Under the pieces are notes generated by a model. The model had not been told where the DNA came from, did not search any database, and saw only the letters and a program-made list of their open reading frames with translations. A stretch of 64,000 nt of DNA from assembly GCF_900155945.1 (NCBI RefSeq), contig NZ_FTMN01000003.1, positions 186,001 through 250,000 on the forward strand, read 5' to 3'. The position numbers and the translations under genes were made by a program. Source of the stretch: Marinobacterium stanieri (lineage in GTDB: Bacteria > Pseudomonadota > Gammaproteobacteria > Pseudomonadales > Balneatricaceae). Shown here piece by piece: positions 55,248 to 62,208 of this stretch (positions are counted from its first letter, which is position 1; each line of letters starts with the position of its first letter).

Positions 55248-55287
55248 AAAAAAACCGCACAACCGGTGAAGGGGTCCAGTTGTGCGG
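55248..55287 (-). terminator. Terminator of the porin gene
   Basis: CCGCACAAC (55255-55263) pairs with GTTGTGCGG (55279-55287). The minus-strand transcript ends in a run of T's (AAAAAAA on the plus strand). Confidence 0.93.
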
Positions 55288-55308
55288 CAGGCACTACGAC
55301 AGCTCGTA

Positions 55309-56454
55309 TTACCAGGTCATAACAGCGCCCAGTGCAACGGTGTCGTTTTCTTCTTTACCCAGAGTGGAGCCATCGATTTCCGTCTGGTCATATTCAGCAA
55401 CCAGTTTCAGGTTGTCGTTCACAGTGTAGAACCAGGCAACAGCGGTGTTTTCGTAGGTGAAGTCGACACCATTTTCGCCTTCGTTCTCACCATAAGACAG
55501 GGCTACGCGGTTTTTACCGAAGGTGTATGAACCCTGCAGCAGGTAACCTTCCATTTCCGCCGCTTCAGCAACTACAAAATTGTCGATTGCAGCCGGGTGG
55601 ATACCTTCGCTCTCGAAACCGGAAGCGGTCAGAGACAGGCCGCCAAACTTAACGTTGGCACCGAAGGAAACGCCAGTGGAATCGATGCTGTTTACATCGG
55701 TACCATCGGGATCGTCAGAGCTCTGGTAGAGGCCACCGATCCAGGCTTTAAATGCGGTGTTGTTGTAATCGGCGCTGTAGGTCAGCTCACCTTCAAAGCG
55801 CGGGGTGTCTTCAGACGAGTCCACGTCTGATTTGCTCGGATCCAGGATACCAACTGCCAGCTGCAGGCCATGTTTGGCCGGGCTGCGATAGGTGATCTGA
55901 GCTTTCGGGAACGGGTAAGTGTAACCGCTGCCAATGTTACCGAAGGATACGTTGCCGCCATCGATCAGGCCCAGCGCATCAGAGGTTTGGCCGTAGCCCA
56001 GCAGCAGTTCGTCAGACATGATGTTGGTACGGTTGAACAGACCAAAGTCTTTACCGATCAGGACCTGACCCCAGTCAGCATCAACAGTGCCGTAGAACTG
56101 ACGTACATCGATACCGGTGTCGGTACCCAGGGATTCGCCGCGGCCCTGGTTGTTGGCACGCACAACGTCGGAATCGTTGATGCTCACCCAGAAAGAGGAA
56201 CGGGCACCCAGCTGCAGATCGCCAGTGTCCTTGCCGAAGTTGAAGCCGATGTAGTTGGGCAGGAAGCCCATTTTCACGCGTGACTGCTCACGGTCGTCGT
56301 TTTCACTGTGTACGTAGAAAGCGTTGATCAGACCATCAGTGCTGAAAGTGGTGCCGTCCTTGTCGTACAAGGTAATGCCCGCCTGTGCCTGTGCGGCCAT
56401 GCCCAGTGCAACCATTGCCGGCAGCAGTTTCATGGACAAATTCTTATTCTTCAT
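55309..56454 (-). CDS. Gram-negative general porin
   Basis: The 381-residue outer-membrane porin has a 25-residue signal peptide (cleavage after AQA) and then alternating amphipathic strands. Features are IGFNFG, QFYGTVDADWGQVLIGKDFGLFNR, KAQITYRSPAKHGLQLAVG and a C-terminal strand ending AVMTW in place of the usual Phe. RBS GGGGGA precedes ATG56454. It lies next to the lanthanide-type dehydrogenase gene and on the same strand but behind a terminator, so it probably responds separately. It may admit alcohol substrates. Confidence 0.88.
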   Translation of the reverse strand: MKNKNLSMKLLPAMVALGMAAQAQAGITLYDKDGTTFSTDGLINAFYVHSENDDREQSRVKMGFLPNYIGFNFGKDTGDLQLGARSSFWVSINDSDVVRANNQGRGESLGTDTGIDVRQFYGTVDADWGQVLIGKDFGLFNRTNIMSDELLLGYGQTSDALGLIDGGNVSFGNIGSGYTYPFPKAQITYRSPAKHGLQLAVGILDPSKSDVDSSEDTPRFEGELTYSADYNNTAFKAWIGGLYQSSDDPDGTDVNSIDSTGVSFGANVKFGGLSLTASGFESEGIHPAAIDNFVVAEAAEMEGYLLQGSYTFGKNRVALSYGENEGENGVDFTYENTAVAWFYTVNDNLKLVAEYDQTEIDGSTLGKEENDTVALGAVMTW

Positions 56455-56768
56455 ATTTCCCCCAGATGGAAGTTCGTTCATGACATCGTGATTACGATGC
56501 CCTGATGATCCGTTCTGGCGGGTATTTGCAACATGCTTCTATGGCGGGTTTAGGATGCTACATTGGTTGCGGCTGGTCTGTAGCAATACCCTGCCAACTA
56601 CCAGAGTATTACGACCCTGCCCCCTGGTATTAGACGCAGTCGCAGCAAAGATAATATATTCATCATATTGATATTTAAGGGCTTTTTATAGCACAAAGTA
56701 CAAACGGACAAAGCCCCGCCGGCAGTGCCGGCAGGGCTTGGGTAACGCTTGAAGGTAAAGGTCAGGCG
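56455..56768. other. Porin upstream region
   Basis: The 314-base stretch holds the porin promoter side. Around 56590-56645 there is a cluster of ACTACCAG, GTATTACG and CTGGTATTAG elements that may be a regulator site. The terminator of the dehydrogenase lies at its right end (56711-56739). No protein gene is seen. Confidence 0.5.
56711..56739 (-). terminator. Terminator of the lanthanide-type dehydrogenase gene
   Basis: AAGCCCCGCCGGCA pairs with TGCCGGCAGGGCTT (one mismatch), about 30 bases after the stop; the transcript ends in TTTGT. Confidence 0.85.
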
Positions 56769-58535
56769 TTATTTAGGCAGCTTGAAGGTCCATACAGAAC
56801 CACCCTGGTTCAGGTGCTTGACGCGCTTGGCGACTTCACCACCCCACAGCGGTACCGCACCACCCCAACCGGAGACGACAGAGACGAACTGCTCGCCATC
56901 ATCTTCCCAGGTAATCGGGGAACCAACGATGCCGGAGCCGGTGTTGAACTTGTACAGCATCTCACCGGTCTTGGCGTCAAAGGCCATCAGGTAGCCTTCC
57001 GGGTTACCGGTGAACACCAGGTTACCCTTGGTTGTCAGCACACCACCCCACAGCGGCGCGTAGTTCTCATAGCGCCAGGCTTCCTTACCGGTTTTCGGGT
57101 CGATCGCACGCAGCACACCGATGTAATCTTCATTCATCGGACGGATGGTGAAACCGGCACCCAGGTAAGCAGCACCTTTCTTGTAGGAAACCGGCTCGTT
57201 CCAGATATCCATGGCCCACTCGTTGGACGGAACATAGAACAGCTCAGTGTCCTGGCTGTAAGCCATCGGCATCCAGTTCTTACCACCCAGGAAGGACGGA
57301 GCAGAGACAACAGACTCGCCTTTCTTGCCTTCTTTGGCATCTGCCGGGTTACCCGGACGACCGCCTTCTTTGAAGATTGGACGACCCTTGTCATCCAGGC
57401 CTTCAGCCCAGGTGATTTTGTCGACGAACGGGAAGCCACGGATGAAGTCGCCGTTTTCACGGTTCAGGACGTAGAAGAAACCGTTACGGTCAGCAGTAGC
57501 CGCTGCCTTAACCGTTTTACCGCCTTCTTCGTAGTCGAAGGAGATCAGCTCGTTTACACCGTCAAAGTCCCAGCCATCATGCGGCGTGGTCTGGAAGTGC
57601 CAAACGATCTTGCCGGTATCCGGGTCGATTGCCAGACGTGAAGAGGAGAACAGGTTATCACCCGGACGCAGGTGAGAGTTCCACGGAGCCGGGTTACCGG
57701 TACCGAAGAACATCAGGTCAGTTTCCGGATCGTAGGTACCGCCCAGCCAGGTTGCAGCACCACCGGTCTTCCACAGATCGCCCGGCCAGGTTTCACCCGC
57801 CTTGCCGCCGGAAATACCGTTTTCGACTTTTTTGCCATCTTTCCAGATGTAACCCATGTGACCTTCAACGGTCGGACGTGTCCAAACGATGTCACCCGTT
57901 ACCGCGTCGTAGGCTTCAACCTTGCCCACTACACCGAACTCACCACCAGACACACCGGTAATGATTTTGCCTTTAACCACCAGAGGCGCGGCGGTCAGAG
58001 AGTAACCTTCCTTGTAGTCAGCTACTTTCTTTTTCCAGACAACCTTACCGGTGTCCTTGTTCAGGGCAACCAGTTTGGCATCAAGAGTACCGAAGATGAC
58101 CAGGTCGCCATACAGGGCAACACCACGGTTGATTACGTCACAGCACGGCATGATGCCGTCGGGGAGACGTGCGTTGTATTCCCAGAGCTCATCGCCGGTT
58201 TTGGCGTCAATTGCGAATACACGTGAATAGGAACCGGTGACGTACATGACGCCATCCTTAACCATCGGCTGAGATTCCTGACCACGCTGTTTCTCGCCAC
58301 CGAAGGAGAACGACCATACCGGACGCAGTTCCTTTACGGTTTCAGTGTTCAGCTTGTCCAGCGGGCTGTAACGCTGCCCACGCGGACCCAGACCGTTAGA
58401 CACGACATCGTCAGTCGTCATCTGGTCAGCCAGAATATCCTTGTCGGTGATGCCCGCCTGTGCCATTCCGGCAAAGGACATGGCAGCAACCAGCGTGGAT
58501 ACTGCAAAGCCTGTGCTGCGGCCAAATTTCTTCAT
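56769..58535 (-). CDS. PQQ-dependent alcohol dehydrogenase, lanthanide type (PedH/ExaF-like)
   Basis: The 588-residue periplasmic quinoprotein oxidises alcohols and aldehydes and passes electrons to a cytochrome c. It has a signal peptide (cleaved after AQA27) and an eight-bladed propeller with repeated W-docking motifs. The Cys131-Cys132 disulfide (PCCDV) over the PQQ is present, GNPAPWN supplies metal ligands, and catalytic Asp323 lies in HDGWDFDG. Asp325, two residues after the catalytic Asp, is the extra ligand that marks lanthanide-dependent XoxF/ExaF/PedH enzymes. RBS AGGGGA is five bases before ATG58535. It has its own terminators on both sides. Confidence 0.92.
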   Translation of the reverse strand: MKKFGRSTGFAVSTLVAAMSFAGMAQAGITDKDILADQMTTDDVVSNGLGPRGQRYSPLDKLNTETVKELRPVWSFSFGGEKQRGQESQPMVKDGVMYVTGSYSRVFAIDAKTGDELWEYNARLPDGIMPCCDVINRGVALYGDLVIFGTLDAKLVALNKDTGKVVWKKKVADYKEGYSLTAAPLVVKGKIITGVSGGEFGVVGKVEAYDAVTGDIVWTRPTVEGHMGYIWKDGKKVENGISGGKAGETWPGDLWKTGGAATWLGGTYDPETDLMFFGTGNPAPWNSHLRPGDNLFSSSRLAIDPDTGKIVWHFQTTPHDGWDFDGVNELISFDYEEGGKTVKAAATADRNGFFYVLNRENGDFIRGFPFVDKITWAEGLDDKGRPIFKEGGRPGNPADAKEGKKGESVVSAPSFLGGKNWMPMAYSQDTELFYVPSNEWAMDIWNEPVSYKKGAAYLGAGFTIRPMNEDYIGVLRAIDPKTGKEAWRYENYAPLWGGVLTTKGNLVFTGNPEGYLMAFDAKTGEMLYKFNTGSGIVGSPITWEDDGEQFVSVVSGWGGAVPLWGGEVAKRVKHLNQGGSVWTFKLPK

Positions 58536-58659
58536 CGCTGTCCCCTTTTAGGATTTTTTGTTTTCCAGGAGCAGTCGGGAAAAGTTCCCGACCCGTTTGG
58601 GCATTCTTGAATTTGGGGTGCAATCTCACAATTGAACCGGCGAAGCAGTTTTATCCTCA

Positions 58660-58670
58660 CTTGGTAGTAA
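58660..58670. promoter_or_regulatory. CTTGGTAGTAA element upstream of the lanthanide-type dehydrogenase
   Basis: This 11-mer lies 125 bases upstream of the start codon. An identical 11-mer in the same orientation relative to its gene lies 131 bases upstream of pedF (61953). It is a possible shared regulator site. Confidence 0.45.
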
Positions 58671-58680
58671 TACTCGCTAA

Positions 58681-58703
58681 AAGGCCCCGTAAAACGGGGC
58701 CTT
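58681..58703 (-). terminator. Terminator of the pedF accessory operon
   Basis: AAGGCCCCGT pairs with ACGGGGCCTT around AAA; the leftward transcript continues TTTT. It ends the pedF-binding protein-SoxYZ-hydrolase unit before the dehydrogenase promoter. Confidence 0.9.
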
Positions 58704-58730
58704 CAGCATGGTCAAAAATTGGAGAGCCGA

Positions 58731-59645
58731 TCAAAAAGCGGCCGCTTCATAGTCGGGGTAGAGATGGAACACCGAGCGTTCAAACTCCTGCTGGCGCAAA
58801 CTGATGCTGTTAAATTGCTCCGGGATAGGCAGTGCCATCACTTCAGTCATGCTCAAACCCTGTTCTGCCGCATGCGTGAATGTAGTATCCAGCCAATCCA
58901 GATAGGCCTGCATCTGATCAAGTGCACGGGCATCTGTTACAGCGGGACCGTGTCCCGGCAGCATCAGCTTGAAGGGGATCTGTCGCAGCTGCTCCAGCTC
59001 GGAACGCCACTGCTTGAGTCCGGGCGTGTGGGGCGTGGTTAAGGCACGCTGATAAAACACCATATCAAAGGGGAACAGTACCCCGGTGGTATGATCGAAC
59101 AGCACCAGATCAGCCCCACTATGGCCAGTCAGCTCGATCCACTCGAGCTTGTGCTCGCCCATCTGCACCATGCCAGGTTCCAGCACCTGATCAGGCGTGA
59201 TCGACTCGGTACCGCGCATCCAGTCACCAACCAGTCGGTACATATTCTCGGCAAAGGCATCACCGCTTTGTTCAATCTGCTGCTGTGTTTTGGCCAGCGA
59301 CGCAATGGGTGCTTCCGTAAAGGCCTGATTACCGAGGAAATGATCAGGGTGCTGATGGGTATTGATGACCAGTTTGATCGGTTGCTCTGTGGTTGCCTCG
59401 ATCAGGGAGCGCAACTCTTCACCGTAGCGGCGCGATACACCGGTATCGAGCACCAATACCCCCTCTCCCGTTGCAATGAAAGCGGTATTGACGATGTTAC
59501 CGCCATTCTCAAAACTGAAGTCTTCTGTTGTACCTTCGACAAACCAGGTGTTTTCCGCTACCTGCTCGGCATCCAGATTGTATTCCAGCTTGGCCGCTAC
59601 CGCCGGCTGAATCATCAGCAATGCGATTACAAACAGATTCTTCAT
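58731..59645 (-). CDS. Quinoprotein-associated metallo-beta-lactamase-fold hydrolase
   Basis: The 304-residue exported protein has an N-terminal signal (about 1-18, ending AVAAK) and a metallo-beta-lactamase fold. The zinc motif is THQHPDHFLGN, followed by a HSGADLV His and the C-terminal LPGHGPA. It belongs to the SoxH-related zinc metallohydrolases of the 'quinoprotein relay system', found beside PQQ dehydrogenases and SoxYZ-like carriers. Its substrate is unknown. It is the last gene of the pedF operon, ten bases after the SoxYZ-like gene. Confidence 0.88.
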   Translation of the reverse strand: MKNLFVIALLMIQPAVAAKLEYNLDAEQVAENTWFVEGTTEDFSFENGGNIVNTAFIATGEGVLVLDTGVSRRYGEELRSLIEATTEQPIKLVINTHQHPDHFLGNQAFTEAPIASLAKTQQQIEQSGDAFAENMYRLVGDWMRGTESITPDQVLEPGMVQMGEHKLEWIELTGHSGADLVLFDHTTGVLFPFDMVFYQRALTTPHTPGLKQWRSELEQLRQIPFKLMLPGHGPAVTDARALDQMQAYLDWLDTTFTHAAEQGLSMTEVMALPIPEQFNSISLRQQEFERSVFHLYPDYEAAAF

Positions 59646-59654
59646 CCCTGCCTC

Positions 59655-60422
59655 CTATAACGCCTGCTCGAATTCGTTGCCACCGTTGTCACGCAACCAG
59701 AGGTGATATTCATTGGCCTGGTCCTTGAGATCGAAGGTAAATACCGGGTTCTCGGATACCGGCGGTGACAGCTCCATGCGCACAACCGTCTGATTCTCGG
59801 CATCTCTGACTTCTACCTGCTCCAGATAGAATTCAGGAATGGCATCAACCAGACCGGTATCCATAGGGTGAATAACACGGAATTTGTAACGAGCACTGTC
59901 GTCCTGACCACTCTGGAAGCGACGTGACTGGATTTCACCCAGATGGCTTTGCCAATAAGGGTCAGCATTGCCCATGCTCGGCGTGGTGCAACCACCACCG
60001 GCTGCATCGAGCTGTGCATAGCCAACATGCCAGAGCCCATCCCGGGTCAGTACTGCCGCACGGACTGCCGTACTTTGCTGAACCTTGATTCTCAGCGACA
60101 CCTTGGGGTTGGCACCACTGCCCGGGTAATAGTTGAGTACATGCTGAATGGGATTCAGGTCAGCCCAGACAACCATCTTTTCAATATTGCCGGCGTGTGC
60201 ACGGGCATCGATGGTAATGGGAACCTGGGTTGGATCTTCGGCGAAGGCAGGAACATCCACCTGGATGTCCGGATCAAAGCGATAATCGTCGTTACCGATG
60301 AAAATATCGCGGGTGTACTCCCACATGACAGAGTCAAGGGGATCGGCTGGCTGAGCCGCCATCAGGGGGCCCGCCAGCAGCAGGGACAGAGTCCCTGCCG
60401 TCAGGCGTTGCTTGAGCTTCAT
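59655..60422 (-). CDS. Quinoprotein dehydrogenase-associated SoxYZ-like carrier
   Basis: The 255-residue exported protein has a signal peptide (about 1-23, ending LMAAQ) and then a SoxY-like domain (about 30-155). Its carrier Cys sits in GGGCTTPS, as in SoxY where it swings covalently bound intermediates. A SoxZ-like domain (about 165-250, VIHPMDTGLVDAIPEFYLEQVEVRD) is fused behind. Fused SoxYZ-like proteins accompany PQQ dehydrogenases in many proteobacteria with no sulfur oxidation genes; the cargo is unknown. ATG60422 follows GAGGT. Confidence 0.9.
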   Translation of the reverse strand: MKLKQRLTAGTLSLLLAGPLMAAQPADPLDSVMWEYTRDIFIGNDDYRFDPDIQVDVPAFAEDPTQVPITIDARAHAGNIEKMVVWADLNPIQHVLNYYPGSGANPKVSLRIKVQQSTAVRAAVLTRDGLWHVGYAQLDAAGGGCTTPSMGNADPYWQSHLGEIQSRRFQSGQDDSARYKFRVIHPMDTGLVDAIPEFYLEQVEVRDAENQTVVRMELSPPVSENPVFTFDLKDQANEYHLWLRDNGGNEFEQAL

Positions 60423-60459
60423 GAGTCTACCTCTTTTGTTTTTATTGTCAGGCAGCCGG

Positions 60460-61395
60460 TTATTCAGAAATGGCAGCCTCCTCGGCGACCTGATAAAACT
60501 CCGGCTTGGTATAGCGCAGGCCGTAACGGGCAAAGATTTCAGCCATTTCACCGGATCGAATCATCTTGTCCAATACGGCTTCAACGGCATACCCCAGCTG
60601 ACGGTCGGTCTGACGGATAGCAATGCCAATATCCCAGGTTTGCTTGCCCATGGTGGGAAATCCGTTTTCGGCCAGTCGATACTGGCTATCATCAGCTTCG
60701 CTCAGAAGCCAGTCGATCTCTGACTGCATGGCCATAACCGCGGCCACTTCGCCCGACTGCATGGCGGCAAAGGCATCCCGTGGCGTCGGGAAATGATGTG
60801 TCATATCACGCATGCGCCCACGCATGGCGGATGTGAAGTAGAAGGCCGGCACGCTATCCACCTCTACTCCAATGGGCTCATACTGGAACACAGCCACGGT
60901 TCGCACTGCATCCAGACGCTCGGAGTCGTATGCCACTTGCCAGCGTTCCTGCTGGTAAGGTGCCATCATCACCACCATTTCATTGATCAGGTAGCCAAGC
61001 GAATCCTGCTTGTAGGCATACTGCTTGTCGTAGGGCACGCGCAGCATCACATCCGCCAGTGTCTTCATTGCCAGCGGGTTTTCCTGATCCTTGTCCAGGT
61101 AGTGACCTTTCCAGACATTGTTGCGCAGGTCATCTTCCAGATTTTCATCCGGTGTAATCCAGTGGACCTGTAGCTCCAGATCGAACGCCTCAGCCACACG
61201 CTGGGCAATTTCAACGTCTACACCGGCCGGTTTCCCTTCTTGTACGAATGAGTACGGCGGAAAATCCTTGTATACACCCATGCGGATGTAGCCGGACGCC
61301 ATAACGTCATCGTACAAACGCGCAAAAGCCTGCTCGCAAGCGAGCAGGCTAATGCATAGGGAAATAAGCAGTTTGGGCAGCTTATTCCTCAACAT
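60460..61395 (-). CDS. Quinoprotein-associated periplasmic binding protein (MoxJ/XoxJ-like)
   Basis: The 311-residue product has a signal peptide (about 1-25) and a family 3 solute-binding fold (RMGVYKDFPPYSFVQEGKPAGVDVEIAQRVAEAF). No ABC transporter genes accompany it. Proteins of this type (MoxJ, XoxJ) are required for active methanol-type dehydrogenases, probably as maturation or activation partners. Its start overlaps pedF by 14 bases, so it is translationally linked to the cytochrome. Confidence 0.88.
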   Translation of the reverse strand: MLRNKLPKLLISLCISLLACEQAFARLYDDVMASGYIRMGVYKDFPPYSFVQEGKPAGVDVEIAQRVAEAFDLELQVHWITPDENLEDDLRNNVWKGHYLDKDQENPLAMKTLADVMLRVPYDKQYAYKQDSLGYLINEMVVMMAPYQQERWQVAYDSERLDAVRTVAVFQYEPIGVEVDSVPAFYFTSAMRGRMRDMTHHFPTPRDAFAAMQSGEVAAVMAMQSEIDWLLSEADDSQYRLAENGFPTMGKQTWDIGIAIRQTDRQLGYAVEAVLDKMIRSGEMAEIFARYGLRYTKPEFYQVAEEAAISE

Positions 61396-61822
61396 ACTTG
61401 GTCTCCAGCCAGCTACGAATCGCCCAAAGGGCTTCCTGGCTCAGGGTGTCGGCCATTTTCGGCATGTATACAGCACCGTCACGGACAGCACCGTTAATGA
61501 CGCGGTATTTGAACCACTCATCACCGTCGTAATCAGCTGTCAGGTAACGCAGGTCCGGTGCGATACCACCCGAAATGCCATCCAGACCGTGACAACGGGC
61601 ACAGTTCTGGTTATAAGCAGATGCACCAATCTCGACAGCACGGTCGAAATCATCGCTGTCACGGTACGGGTTGGTATCAGCCCACTCTTCACCCAGCGGA
61701 GTCAGGCCAGTTGTATCCACTGCCTGCGGGGTCACATCACCGTGCGCCATTACGGTTCCGGAAACAGCTGCGGTCAGTGCAGCAGTAGCAACCAGACCTG
61801 TGATTTTATTCAGCTTAGACAT
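61382..61822 (-). CDS. pedF: Cytochrome c550, PedF type
   Basis: The 146-residue periplasmic cytochrome has a signal peptide (cleaved after VMA) and one haem site CARCH (about residues 74-78). The likely axial Met lies in VYMPKMADTLS near residue 120. It is the electron acceptor expected for the PQQ dehydrogenases on both sides. It leads the four-gene operon of cytochrome, binding protein, SoxYZ-like carrier and hydrolase. The Shine-Dalgarno is weak. Confidence 0.92.
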   Translation of the reverse strand: MSKLNKITGLVATAALTAAVSGTVMAHGDVTPQAVDTTGLTPLGEEWADTNPYRDSDDFDRAVEIGASAYNQNCARCHGLDGISGGIAPDLRYLTADYDGDEWFKYRVINGAVRDGAVYMPKMADTLSQEALWAIRSWLETKYVEE

Positions 61823-62208
61823 GTGCGTTCACCGTTATTGTTATCAAAACTGGAAATCGGAATGAAAGGCGAGTTGCCCGACATTGATGAGGCACATGAT
61901 GAACCAGGGTCGGAAAGGTCAGAATTACACCTTGGCACCCAAAATATGGTCCCTTGGTAGTAAAAATTGAGAATAATGCCGACCAAGGTTTGACTTCCAC
62001 CACCCAAAGTCGTAAAACTAAGGAGTAACCTTTTGATTAGTCGGGACTTTTTCCCGGCTTATCCGAATTTTTCCCACTTTCCTTCCGCTCATAGCCCGGT
62101 TTTGTCGGGTGCTTTGCCGTGGCCGGTTCTCCTGTCCGGTCCGCACAATGCCCTTGCACACTTCAGCTCCCCTCATGAGCTGTCGTCATTCACCAACAGG
62201 GTATTGAA
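61823..62208. other. Divergent region between pedF and the second PQQ dehydrogenase
   Basis: The 386-base region has no gene. It contains CTTGGTAGTAA at 61953-61963, matching the site upstream of the other dehydrogenase, an AT-rich pedF promoter side, and pyrimidine-rich sequence with TTTTTCCC runs near 62053-62075. Promoters for pedF (left) and the calcium-type dehydrogenase (right) must both lie here. Confidence 0.6.
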
